Source: Pedobacter sp. MC2016-24
Lineage (GTDB): Bacteria > Bacteroidota > Bacteroidia > Sphingobacteriales > Sphingobacteriaceae
Direction: 5' to 3'
Length of the DNA stretch: 64,000 nucleotides
NCBI RefSeq assembly: GCF_015223055.1
Contig: NZ_JADFBX010000007.1
Span: 124,001-188,000, forward strand
How positions within the stretch are numbered: the stretch's first letter is position 1; every line of letters starts with the position of its first letter. The notes under the pieces are model-generated. The model did not search any database. It was not told the DNA's origin and saw nothing but the letters and a program-made list of their open reading frames with translations. This document shows, one piece after another, positions 1-8,202 of this stretch. Position numbers and translations under genes: made by a program.

Positions 1-1743
1 TCTGCAAATCTGGGCTATCAATATGAGTCTGGCAATACCATAACCAAAAATAGTTATAACGAAGATACTTACCTGGTTAGAAACAGTGTAAACTATGCCA
101 CGACAATAAAAAATGGAATCCTTACTTCTGGCATTCCAAAAGGTGGAATATATAAGGAGTATAACAACGATTTTTATTCTCAGACCTATCGGGGCATGTT
201 AAAATATGATGGAGATTTTTTGCATGGCAAGCATGTCATTTCGGCCATTGCAGGTACTGAAGTTAGAGAACTTGGCAATAAAGCCTCCAATCAAACTAAG
301 TATGGCTATGACCCTCAAAGTCTTCAATTTGCCCGCGTAAATTACAATGCTTTTTATACCGATGTGAGAGGGAATACCCAAAATTTAATACCTGACGAAA
401 CCGTTTTTCAGGACGATCTGAACAGATTTGTATCTATATACACCAACGCCGGCTATACCTATGATGATAAATATACACTAAATGCGAGTGCGAGACTTGA
501 TCAAACCAATCTTTTCGGTTCAAGCGAACAGTACAAAAATGTTTGGTTATGGTCTGCAGGTTTGAGTTGGCAGCTTCACAAAGAGCGGTTCTTTGAAATG
601 GGTATTTTTAATAGTTTGATTTTAAGGGCAACCTATGGCATCAATGGAAATGTAAATAAATCTACAAGCCCTTTTTTAATTGCCAATGTGGCCACCAATA
701 CCCAAAACAACCTTCCTTATGCTTACGTGTCCAATCCCACCAATCCATTGCTAAGATGGGAAAAAACAAAGGTTGCCAATTTAGGACTTGATTTTGCGAT
801 GCTGAAACAGCGTTTAAGGGGATCGTTGGAATATTACAACCGCAGTAGTTCAGACCTGTTAGGTAATGCTACCGTAAATGGGACCTATGGGTTTAATACG
901 GCTTTTATCAATTATGCTAGTCTGACAAATACAGGTATTGATGTCAACTTATCTGGCCTGATTTTAAGTGACGGACTGAAATGGTTGGCCACCCTAAATT
1001 ATAGTTACAATAAAAATAAGATTACTAAGGTCGATTTTCCACAAAAAACAGTCGGTTCTTATCTGGCTGGTGTACCGCAGATCGGTTTACCACTAAATTA
1101 TTTATACAGTTATAAATGGGCCGGGCTTTCAGCCACCGGGGCACCCCAGGTGTACAATGAAAAAGGTGAAGCAGTTGGGTATAAAACAGAAATGGCCAAT
1201 CCTTTAGCCTTAATTTATCAGGGAAATGCTGTCTCTCCGCATTATGGAGCTTTGATTAATGAGTTTGGCTATAAACGTTTTTCTTTACTCACCAATTTTA
1301 CTTATAAAATGGGACATCATTTCTTTGTTCCGGTAATTCAGTACAGTACGGCCTATGGAGGCGCATCGCAAATTTCCTCAGACTGGGATAAAAGGTGGAT
1401 GAAGCCTGGTGATGAGGTGTTTACCAATACGCCTGCGGCACCAACAGTATTGACTGGCCTGAATGTTTATGATCAGTACACGCAATATGCTGATGTCAAT
1501 GTCGAAACTGCTTCAATAATTCGGTTCAGAGAGTTGTTGATCAATTACAAACTTCCGGTAAAATCGAGAGCTAACTATCCCTCGTCTGTATTTACCATTG
1601 GTCTGCAGGTTAGAAATCTGGCCACTTATAAATTTAACAAAGCAGGCCTGGATCCGGAGTACTTTACCACTACGACGCAAAATAGTACGACAATTTTGCC
1701 CCCAACACCTGAATATTCGCTCATTCTAAAAGCAAACTTTTAA
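1..1743 (+). CDS. SusC/RagA-family TonB-dependent outer-membrane transporter, C-terminal part
   Basis: The reading frame is open from the first base and ends at a stop at 1741-1743, so 580 residues are visible and the N-terminus (signal peptide, carboxypeptidase-like domain, plug) lies outside the window. The visible part is the beta-barrel: alternating aromatic/polar strands, phrases such as LRATYGINGN and SLEYYNRSSSDLL that are typical of SusC barrels, and a C-terminal strand ending in Phe (LILKANF), as expected for BAM-dependent insertion. The SusD partner starts 11 bp downstream. By family knowledge it forms the TonB-driven channel of a SusCD pair; the substrate cannot be told from sequence. 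An in-frame ATG at 196 is internal and not the start. Confidence 0.93.
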   Translation, partial: SANLGYQYESGNTITKNSYNEDTYLVRNSVNYATTIKNGILTSGIPKGGIYKEYNNDFYSQTYRGMLKYDGDFLHGKHVISAIAGTEVRELGNKASNQTKYGYDPQSLQFARVNYNAFYTDVRGNTQNLIPDETVFQDDLNRFVSIYTNAGYTYDDKYTLNASARLDQTNLFGSSEQYKNVWLWSAGLSWQLHKERFFEMGIFNSLILRATYGINGNVNKSTSPFLIANVATNTQNNLPYAYVSNPTNPLLRWEKTKVANLGLDFAMLKQRLRGSLEYYNRSSSDLLGNATVNGTYGFNTAFINYASLTNTGIDVNLSGLILSDGLKWLATLNYSYNKNKITKVDFPQKTVGSYLAGVPQIGLPLNYLYSYKWAGLSATGAPQVYNEKGEAVGYKTEMANPLALIYQGNAVSPHYGALINEFGYKRFSLLTNFTYKMGHHFFVPVIQYSTAYGGASQISSDWDKRWMKPGDEVFTNTPAAPTVLTGLNVYDQYTQYADVNVETASIIRFRELLINYKLPVKSRANYPSSVFTIGLQVRNLATYKFNKAGLDPEYFTTTTQNSTTILPPTPEYSLILKANF

Positions 1744-1754
1744 ATCATAAGCAT

Positions 1755-3146
1755 ATGAGAAGTTTAAAATATATCTGTTTCCTTTTGGTACTTACTATCA
1801 GTTTAACGGGCTGTAAAAAGTATCTGGATATTGTGCCTAAAGGAAAAATTATTCCTCAAAAGACCAACGACTATCGTTTATTACTGGATCAGATTTCACC
1901 AAGGGGAAGCTCTAATGGTTTCACGCAAAGCTTTAGCAACGATGTACTGCTGTCGGATGACATGGAGGTCAATACTTTTTCGGCTGGTTTTTATAAAGCC
2001 GCAGCCCAAAATGTACTGATGTTTGCCGAGCACATTTATCAGGATTTCGAATCTGATCCGGATTGGGAAGCTTTGTATAATCAAATCTATGTGGCTAATC
2101 TGGTTGTTAAAGAGGTCATGGATTCAGAGGGTGGAACTGATGCCGAGAAAAACCAATTGCTCGCTGAAGCAAAAGTTCATCGTGCATATGCCTATCTGAT
2201 TTTAGTGAATTTATATGCCCGGCAGTACGTAGCTGCAACGGCAGCCACTGATCCGGGGGTGCCGATCCGAAAAAACTTAGATTTTGAAGAGAAATTGCCT
2301 AGAGCGAGTGTACAGGAAGTATACAATTACATTTTGCAGGACTTAAATGAGGCTTTGGGAAAACTACCTGCAACACCGCAGCTTAACCTGAATTACCGGC
2401 CTGTAGAAGCTTCATGTCATGCATTGTTGGCAAGAACTAACCTATATATGAACAATATCCAGTCGGCCTTAACCTATGCAACCAGTTCACTCCAATTGTA
2501 CAATACCCTGACTGATTACAATACTTTGGCTCCAGGACAATCATTTCCAGGTACGCTTGCTGAGCTTACTGGACTACAGAATAGAGAAGTATTGCTTTTA
2601 AAAAGCCCAACTTCCCCTGAATCCTTTTTTTACGGAAGTAACGCATTGATTGGGCTTTATGATCAGCAAAATGACCTTCGTTTTAAAGCCAAGTTTGCAA
2701 GTGATGCTGCCTTTGGTTTAAACTTTGGATTTATCAGTACGGGTTGGTCTGGAAAAACGCCGGCAAAAGGTTTGTCTACTGCCGAAATGTTGTTGACCCG
2801 AGCGGAGTGTTATGCCAGGACCGAAAAAGTGAGTGAAGCAATGGCTGATTTAAATACGCTAAGGAAAAGTCGGTTTAAAACCGGGAGCAGTACCTTACTA
2901 ACCGCTACATCTCCGGCGCAGGCGCTGATACTGGTTAAGCAGGAAAGACGTCGTGAACTTGCCTTTAGCGGCATCAGATGGTTTGACATCAAAAGGTACA
3001 ATATTATAGATAACGATAATATTTCAGTTACCCACTTCATTAACGGAACCAGTTATACTTTACCTCCAAATAGTTTAAGATCGGTATTGCCCATTGGAAG
3101 AAAGTACATTGACCTGAATCCAGAAATCATCCAAAATCCAAGGTAA
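1755..3146 (+). CDS. SusD/RagB-family surface lipoprotein
   Basis: 463 residues with a lipoprotein signal (lipobox LTGC, Cys20, followed by KKYLDIVPKG, a common SusD start). The C-terminal part carries the usual SusD signature: MLLTRAECYART, then ERRRELAFSGIRWFDIKRYN, and it ends in NPEIIQNPR. SusD proteins cap SusC barrels at the cell surface and bind the ligand. It follows the SusC gene by 11 bp and is surely co-transcribed. At 463 residues it is on the short side for the family. The neighbouring thioredoxin-like proteins rather than glycosidases leave the substrate open (glycan, peptide or glycoprotein). Confidence 0.95.
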   Translation: MRSLKYICFLLVLTISLTGCKKYLDIVPKGKIIPQKTNDYRLLLDQISPRGSSNGFTQSFSNDVLLSDDMEVNTFSAGFYKAAAQNVLMFAEHIYQDFESDPDWEALYNQIYVANLVVKEVMDSEGGTDAEKNQLLAEAKVHRAYAYLILVNLYARQYVAATAATDPGVPIRKNLDFEEKLPRASVQEVYNYILQDLNEALGKLPATPQLNLNYRPVEASCHALLARTNLYMNNIQSALTYATSSLQLYNTLTDYNTLAPGQSFPGTLAELTGLQNREVLLLKSPTSPESFFYGSNALIGLYDQQNDLRFKAKFASDAAFGLNFGFISTGWSGKTPAKGLSTAEMLLTRAECYARTEKVSEAMADLNTLRKSRFKTGSSTLLTATSPAQALILVKQERRRELAFSGIRWFDIKRYNIIDNDNISVTHFINGTSYTLPPNSLRSVLPIGRKYIDLNPEIIQNPR

Positions 3147-3219
3147 ACTGCATCAGCCAGAACATCGGCAATACCGCGTATAACAATAATTAAATAATAT
3201 ATAAACAGAGCTTATACTA

Positions 3220-3291
3220 AGTGCTTGTCATCCTGACCTGAAGCGCAGCGGAAAGTCGCGTAATAAATTTATCATCAGGATGATGAGTGCT
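3220..3291. repeat. REP-like imperfect inverted repeat between SusD and TlpA genes
   Basis: Half-sites AGTGCTTGTCATCCTGA (3220-3236) and TCAGGATGATGAGTGCT (3275-3291) are imperfectly complementary: the nine bases CATCCTGA/TCAGGATG region pairs fully and the outer part has mismatches. Motifs of the GTCATCCTGA type are common in intergenic repeats of Sphingobacteriaceae (recollection, not checked). It may also act as a transcription attenuator between the SusCD pair and the thioredoxin genes. Only one copy was seen in this window. Confidence 0.45.
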
Positions 3292-3316
3292 TTGTATACG
3301 CTAAAAACATGCAATT

Positions 3317-4447
3317 ATGATAACAATTAAAAATTTAAAATGCCTGGTTCTCATTTTGTCAATGAGTTTAACCAGCAAAGTTTTTGCACAACAGAAGTTT
3401 ACGATCTCGGGAAATGCACCTGGTAAAAATGGACAAAAGGTAGAGTTAGTCCGGTTTACTGAAGGCTCAATTCAAAATCTTGCTGCTGATACAATAAAAA
3501 ATGAAAAGTTTCATATTTCCGTACCAGTAGATGAGATCAGCCTGGCTTTAATCCAAATTGATAAAAAGTTTGGCGGTACTGTAGCCATAGAACCTGCTCA
3601 TTTAATGTATAGCATGGCCGTAGACGGAACCTTTGGAACTGAAGGTGGAAAATACACCACGGTATTGAATGGCTTTTTAAAAAACAAAGCATTCATCGCT
3701 GCGGATGACCTGTTTAAAAAACTGACAAAAGGTGGAAATATTGCTGCAATTAAAGGTACAAAAGAAGAGTGGGAAATGATTGAACCGTTTTTAAAGAAGG
3801 AAGACCTGAGGAGTAGTTATCTGGCCAATCTGGTTAAATCCAATCCGGATCCAAAAGTTAAAGTTATGGCAGCCATCATGTGCGAACTGCAACCTGATGC
3901 GGCTAAAACGATGGAAATAATCAATAAAGTTGCTCCGCAGGTCGGAGAAAATACGATCATGATGAGAAGGGTAAGATCTATGGAAAAACAGCAGGCTGCG
4001 GCTTTGGCCAGAAGACATGAAGGGATGCTGGGGCAACAGTTTACCGATTTTACAGCAGTTAATTTGAAAGGCGAAAGCATGAATCTCGCGCCTATAGTTA
4101 AAAATAATAAATATACGCTACTACAGTTTTGGGCATCCTGGTGCGGACCATGCCGTAAAGAAATACCCTTATTAAAGCAATTGTATTCGAAATATAAATC
4201 AAAAGGCCTCGAAATCGTTTCATTCTCCATGGATGACAACAAATACAACTGGGAGAAAGCATCGGAGGTAGAAAAATTTAACTGGATTAATGTATCAGAT
4301 CTGCGTGCGTTTGGTAGTGGTGTTGCCAAGGTATACCCAATATTTGGCATTCCAGCAAACGTGATCATTGATCAGAACGGCAAAATTTTAGCGAGTAATC
4401 TGTTAGATAAAGAGCTTGAAACCAAAATTGCAGAATTGCTAAAATAA
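3317..4447 (+). CDS. TlpA-like thioredoxin-fold protein with N-terminal DUF4369-like domain
   Basis: 376 residues with a Sec signal peptide (cleavage probably after VFA). Residues about 25-125 look like the DUF4369 beta domain often found at the N-terminus of Bacteroidota disulfide reductases. A helical linker follows, and a thioredoxin fold covers about 240-376 with WASWCGPC (CGPC at 276-279) and the cis-proline loop FGIPANVIID. It is therefore probably a periplasmic or envelope thiol:disulfide oxidoreductase. The gene lies 170 bp after SusD and is followed closely by a DUF4369-like small protein and a second thioredoxin-like protein. SusCD-TlpA clusters are common in this phylum; the redox client is not known. 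Confidence 0.9.
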   Translation: MITIKNLKCLVLILSMSLTSKVFAQQKFTISGNAPGKNGQKVELVRFTEGSIQNLAADTIKNEKFHISVPVDEISLALIQIDKKFGGTVAIEPAHLMYSMAVDGTFGTEGGKYTTVLNGFLKNKAFIAADDLFKKLTKGGNIAAIKGTKEEWEMIEPFLKKEDLRSSYLANLVKSNPDPKVKVMAAIMCELQPDAAKTMEIINKVAPQVGENTIMMRRVRSMEKQQAAALARRHEGMLGQQFTDFTAVNLKGESMNLAPIVKNNKYTLLQFWASWCGPCRKEIPLLKQLYSKYKSKGLEIVSFSMDDNKYNWEKASEVEKFNWINVSDLRAFGSGVAKVYPIFGIPANVIIDQNGKILASNLLDKELETKIAELLK

Positions 4448-4456
4448 GGGGGAGAA

Positions 4457-4795
4457 GTGACGAATGTGTTTTTTTGCTTATTGATCATTGCGGTTTTACT
4501 TTTTATTGCTGCAAAAGCTGCTCTAAATGTGTTTTTGCTTACCGGAAACATAACAGGGAAAAATGGTCAGCGCGCTTACCTGATATGTAATGAACAGAAT
4601 GGGAGTCAGGGAATTCTGTGTTCAGTATTGATTCAAAACGACAGGTTTCGACTCTCGTATCAGGGAGATCAACAAAGACCGGTCTGTCTTGTCATCGGTG
4701 ATGGTGAAGACAAAATCAAATATCCGATCAGGATCAATAACGGCCATTATAGCTTTTGCCAGATTGGGAACAGTTATCTATTTAAAACTACGTAA
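4457..4795 (+). CDS. small membrane-anchored protein resembling a lone DUF4369 domain
   Basis: 112 residues starting at a GTG codon 9 bp after the previous stop, with a purine-rich GGGGGAG just upstream, which is an unusually clear Shine-Dalgarno-like stretch for this phylum. Residues about 4-25 form a hydrophobic segment. After it, LLTGNITGKNGQRAYLI parallels the start of the DUF4369 domain in the upstream gene (TISGNAPGKNGQKVELV). There is no thioredoxin domain, so it may be a truncated paralogue or a stand-alone envelope domain. The next gene starts 1 bp after its stop, which supports it being translated. Function unknown. Confidence 0.65.
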   Translation: MTNVFFCLLIIAVLLFIAAKAALNVFLLTGNITGKNGQRAYLICNEQNGSQGILCSVLIQNDRFRLSYQGDQQRPVCLVIGDGEDKIKYPIRINNGHYSFCQIGNSYLFKTT

Positions 4796-4796
4796 A

Positions 4797-6110
4797 ATGA
4801 AGAGTATACTTACGGTAATGAGCAGTTTATTGCTGCTCAATGTTTCTGCACAACAATACAATGCCTTAAAAATTCCTGCTCATACCGAGCAGGGTAAAAA
4901 AACAGATATAGTTTATGTTCCAGATTCCACAACACTTTCTGCTGCCAGACAGATTTCAGGAAGAGCGTATTTTTATGACCGGTTGAAACAGTTGGCCATG
5001 GAAAATTTTCAATTGAAACACAAAGGTCGAAGCTGGAAGGGAAGTCTAAATATACCAGACAGTGCTGTAATGATGAGTCTGGTTTTCAATGCTGAAGATA
5101 TTAAATCTACCGATAACAACCAGAATAAAGGATATTTATTTCCAATTTATAAACAAGGAAAAGCCATTCAATTTGCCTATGCGCGTATGGCAGATCTGTT
5201 GGGGGCTGGCCCCCCTGATGCTGCGGGAATAAAGAAAAATCATAAACAGGCACTTGTTTACATGAAGGAGGAAATGGAAGTGCACCCGGAAAGTGAGCAG
5301 GCATTGCGGTCCATTTTTTACAATATGCTGGCTAATTCTCCGGATCGCGAAGATAAGGTCGATTTAGTTAAGCGTTTGAATTCCTTTAAAAGTGATCGGG
5401 AAGAGGACCTGATGATGACACAGTTGTATCTCTCGTATTTTGGCGGGAAAAAGCAGGCTGATTCTTTAGATCAACTCCTGATCAGAAATTTTCCGGATGG
5501 CAATTATGTCAAATCGAAGCGCCCGCAAGCCACAAAATTAGCCGTTAAAATAGAACCAGATCAATTGCCTAAAGCTATTGCAGGGCCTACTATGAGCCAA
5601 GCGGAAATTTTGGAAAAAGTAAGAGTAAACCTAATCAATGAACCTGTAAACTCGATTAGTCTTAAAGATTTAAACGGAAATTCTGTGGCAATCGGAGAAG
5701 GTGCACTGAAAGGAAAAGTGATCATTCTTGATTTCTGGGCAACCTGGTGTAAGCCTTGTATTGCTTCTTTCCCAGCGATGCAAAAAGTAATAGACCATTA
5801 CCGTGATCATACCTCCGTTCAGTTTTTGTTTATTGCAACGATGGAGCAAGGCGACGCCTTGAAAAATGTGAAGCAATTTATGGTTAAAAACAACTATTCC
5901 TTCAAGGTATTATTAGATGAGAGAACGGATGATCTGAATATGTATAAAGCTTATGCCAATTATAAAGCAGAAGGCGGAATCCCTTACAAACTTGTGATCG
6001 ATGGGGATGGCCGTGTAAGGTTCAGGACATCGGGATTTTCTGGAAATGAAGCGGACTTGGTTGCAGAGCTGTCGGCTATGATCGACCTGGCCTTGAAATC
6101 CGGCAAATAA
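4797..6110 (+). CDS. TlpA/ResA-like thioredoxin-domain protein
   Basis: The start is placed at 4797 (MKSILTVMSS, a signal peptide ending LNVSAQQ), one base after the previous stop. An upstream in-frame ATG at 4689 would add 36 residues that overlap the preceding gene and would bury the signal peptide. The product has 437 residues: a helical middle part without a family I recognise, then a thioredoxin fold from about 290 to 437 with FWATWCKPC (CKPC at 318-321) and a cis-proline loop GGIPYKLVIDGDG. It is an envelope thiol:disulfide oxidoreductase candidate, last in the SusCD-thioredoxin operon. Confidence 0.88.
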   Translation: MKSILTVMSSLLLLNVSAQQYNALKIPAHTEQGKKTDIVYVPDSTTLSAARQISGRAYFYDRLKQLAMENFQLKHKGRSWKGSLNIPDSAVMMSLVFNAEDIKSTDNNQNKGYLFPIYKQGKAIQFAYARMADLLGAGPPDAAGIKKNHKQALVYMKEEMEVHPESEQALRSIFYNMLANSPDREDKVDLVKRLNSFKSDREEDLMMTQLYLSYFGGKKQADSLDQLLIRNFPDGNYVKSKRPQATKLAVKIEPDQLPKAIAGPTMSQAEILEKVRVNLINEPVNSISLKDLNGNSVAIGEGALKGKVIILDFWATWCKPCIASFPAMQKVIDHYRDHTSVQFLFIATMEQGDALKNVKQFMVKNNYSFKVLLDERTDDLNMYKAYANYKAEGGIPYKLVIDGDGRVRFRTSGFSGNEADLVAELSAMIDLALKSGK

Positions 6111-6142
6111 CTCTTTCAAATTTTGCCGCACATGATTTAGCA

Positions 6143-6172
6143 TATTTGATTACACTTATTTGTAATCAAATA
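6143..6172 (+). terminator. 12-bp perfect inverted repeat after the thioredoxin operon
   Basis: TATTTGATTACA (6143-6154) pairs perfectly with TGTAATCAAATA (6161-6172) across a 6-base loop, 32 bp after the stop of the thioredoxin-like gene. The stem is AT-rich and no long T-run follows, so it could equally be an operator in front of the AraC-type regulator. Confidence 0.4.
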
Positions 6173-6184
6173 GCTTATAAGTTT

Positions 6185-6219
6185 AAGTTGCCGCTGCTCT
6201 TCATAGGGGGCGGCAGCTT
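6185..6219 (+). terminator. second GC-rich hairpin in the same intergenic gap
   Basis: AAGTTGCCGC (6185-6194) and GCGGCAGCTT (6210-6219) can form a 10-bp stem with one mismatch or wobble around a 15-base loop. It may help end transcription of the upstream operon. There is no clear T-tract. Confidence 0.35.
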
Positions 6220-6246
6220 ATGATGTTAAAAACCACATTTGTTCCG

Positions 6247-6254
6247 TATCTTTG
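6247..6254 (+). promoter_or_regulatory. -7 box TATCTTTG for the AraC-type regulator
   Basis: TATCTTTG fits the Bacteroidota -7 consensus TAnnTTTG exactly and lies 14 bp before the chosen ATG at 6269, which would give a very short leader. No good -33 TTTG was found; TTA at 6226-6228 is the nearest. Confidence 0.45.
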
Positions 6255-6268
6255 ATTTTTGCAAGCCA

Positions 6269-7210
6269 ATGAATGCGATAACGATCAAAGATTTCTACCA
6301 GGATATTTTGGGTGATTCTTGCCCGGATATTGATCATTTTCTGAATGAAAATATCCATAAAGACATCGGACATTTTAATGTGTTTGATATAGCAGAGATA
6401 TTCAGATCTGCAAAGGCTAAAACTGAAATGCCGTACAACAGAAGGACTTATTATAAAGTGAGTTTAATTTCTGGTCACAATAAAGTAGAATATGCCGATA
6501 AAACAATAGAGATCAAAGATTGTGCGGTTTTGTTTGCCTCGCCAAAAATTCCTTATAATTACACGCATTTGGGGCCGATACAATCCGGGCATTTTTGTGT
6601 TTTTACTAAGGATTTTTTATCAAAATCGGCTATGGGGATGGATGTAGATCAGCTTCCTATTTTCTCAGCTCAGAGTGACTTTGTTTATGAAATTTCAACG
6701 GCTCAATATGAACAGATTCATCAGGTATTTCTAAATATGCATGCGGAAATAACTTCTGACTACGTCTATAAATACGATTTGCTGCGAAATTATCTGATGG
6801 AACTTATTCATTATGGGCAAAAGTTAAAACCTATCTTCCCAGTTGAAAATGGTAAAACGGCTGCTGCAAGAACGACAACCTTATTTATTGAACTGCTTGA
6901 GCGGCAGTTTCCTATTGAAAATATCAGTCAGCTTTTACAATTGAGAACACCAGCAGATTATGCCGGTACTTTAGGCATACACATCAACCATTTGAACCGT
7001 GTACTGAAAGAAAACACTGGAAAAACTACCGGGGAAATTATCAGCAGCAGAATTTTTCAGGAAGCCAAAATATTGCTGACACAAACGCAGTGGAATATCT
7101 CTGAAATTGCATTTACACTTGGTTTTGAAGAAGTGGCACATTTCTCTAATTTTTTTAAAAAGCACAGCAGCCAGTCGCCACAGTTGTATAGAGAAATGTT
7201 TATTGTTTGA
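6269..7210 (+). CDS. AraC-family transcriptional regulator
   Basis: 313 residues from ATG 6269. A TTG at 6239 in the same frame would overlap the -7 box and is less likely. The N-terminal ~200 residues form a cupin-like sensing part without a clear ligand signature. The C-terminal ~100 residues carry the two helix-turn-helix motifs of AraC proteins: INHLNRVLKENTGKTTGEII, then ISEIAFTLGFEEVAHFSNFFKKHSSQSPQLYRE. It is followed 83 bp later by a short-chain dehydrogenase on the same strand. AraC regulator plus SDR is a frequent pair in this phylum, so it probably controls that gene (inference). Confidence 0.92.
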   Translation: MNAITIKDFYQDILGDSCPDIDHFLNENIHKDIGHFNVFDIAEIFRSAKAKTEMPYNRRTYYKVSLISGHNKVEYADKTIEIKDCAVLFASPKIPYNYTHLGPIQSGHFCVFTKDFLSKSAMGMDVDQLPIFSAQSDFVYEISTAQYEQIHQVFLNMHAEITSDYVYKYDLLRNYLMELIHYGQKLKPIFPVENGKTAAARTTTLFIELLERQFPIENISQLLQLRTPADYAGTLGIHINHLNRVLKENTGKTTGEIISSRIFQEAKILLTQTQWNISEIAFTLGFEEVAHFSNFFKKHSSQSPQLYREMFIV

Positions 7211-7293
7211 TTTTTACAAATATCTCTTTGATTTACGCAAATTTCATAATGCTTTTCATTGCCATTTTTGTTTAGTAATTTAAAACAAAAAAA

Positions 7294-8061
7294 ATGGCAG
7301 ATAATCAAAGTAAAATAGCTTTAGTGACAGGTGGAAGTCGTGGCCTGGGTAAAGATTCGGCTTTACAGTTGGCAAAAAAGGGATTTGATATCATCATCAC
7401 TTATCAAACCAAGAAAGAATACGCAGAAGAAGTTGTGGAAGAGATCGAAGCTACCGGTCAAAAAGCACATGCCTTGCAGTTGGATATTGCGACAACAACA
7501 GGTTTTGATCATTTTGTAAATGAGGTAAAAGGTATTTTAGATACACAATATGGTGCCCAAAAATTAGCTGCATTGGTAAATAATGCTGGTGTCGGCATCA
7601 ATGTACAATTTGAGCAGACCACGGAAGAACAATTGGACGCGATGACCAATATCCATTTTAAAGGTCCTTATTTTCTTACCCAGAAGCTTTTGCCTTTGTT
7701 AAAAGATGGTAGCAGCATCGTGAATACATCATCCGGATTGGCCAGATTCTCTATGCCTGGATATGCTGCCTATGGTGCCATGAAAGCAGCAATTGATTCA
7801 CTTTCAAGATATCAGGCATTAGAATTGGGAAGTAGAAAAATCAGGGTAAATTCCATCGCTCCAGGAGCTATCGCTACCGACTTCGGAAATGGTGCTGTAC
7901 GTGATATCTCGGGAATTAATCAAATGATCTCTTCTCAAACTGCATTGGGTAGGGTCGGTTTACCTGATGATATTGGTAGTGTGGTTGCTTTCCTTTGTAC
8001 AGATGAGTCTAAATGGATCAATGGCCAGCGGATTGAAGTTTCTGGAGGTATTCATATTTAA
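7294..8061 (+). CDS. short-chain dehydrogenase/reductase (SDR)
   Basis: 255 residues, classical SDR layout. The cofactor motif TGGSRGLG is at 12-19, NNAG at 96-99, serines of the NTSSG stretch near 146, and the catalytic Tyr160-x3-Lys164 (YGAMK). The C-terminus has RVGLPDDIGSVVAFLC and the WINGQRIEVSGG ending typical of FabG-like SDRs. It is a cytosolic NAD(P)-dependent oxidoreductase whose substrate cannot be read from sequence. The Arg after the glycine motif hints at NADPH preference, which is weak evidence. A bidirectional terminator-like hairpin follows 63 bp downstream. Confidence 0.93.
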   Translation: MADNQSKIALVTGGSRGLGKDSALQLAKKGFDIIITYQTKKEYAEEVVEEIEATGQKAHALQLDIATTTGFDHFVNEVKGILDTQYGAQKLAALVNNAGVGINVQFEQTTEEQLDAMTNIHFKGPYFLTQKLLPLLKDGSSIVNTSSGLARFSMPGYAAYGAMKAAIDSLSRYQALELGSRKIRVNSIAPGAIATDFGNGAVRDISGINQMISSQTALGRVGLPDDIGSVVAFLCTDESKWINGQRIEVSGGIHI

Positions 8062-8124
8062 AGAGAATTTTAAGAAGTGCCGGTTATAGACTGGTAATTG
8101 TATACCCGCATGCATCATCGTTCC

Positions 8125-8170
8125 GAATTTTTCAGGAGCATTCTTGAATAATATTGCTCCTGAAAAATTC
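8125..8170. terminator. perfect 16-bp inverted repeat between convergent genes
   Basis: GAATTTTTCAGGAGCA (8125-8140) is exactly complementary to TGCTCCTGAAAAATTC (8155-8170) around a 14-base loop. It sits between the SDR gene (+) and the lipoprotein gene (-), with T/A-rich arms in both directions. It most simply serves as a shared bidirectional terminator. Confidence 0.7.
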
Positions 8171-8202
8171 AAAATGGCGATAAACATAGTACAGCCTGGT
8201 AC

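Noticed and set aside
3817..4368. 183-codon ORF antisense to the first thioredoxin-like gene
   Set aside because: It lies wholly inside a gene with clear domain content, has no recognisable family or signal, and fits a frame shadow.
4689..4796. 36-residue N-terminal extension of the second thioredoxin-like protein
   Set aside because: It overlaps the preceding gene and would place residues before a good signal peptide at 4797.
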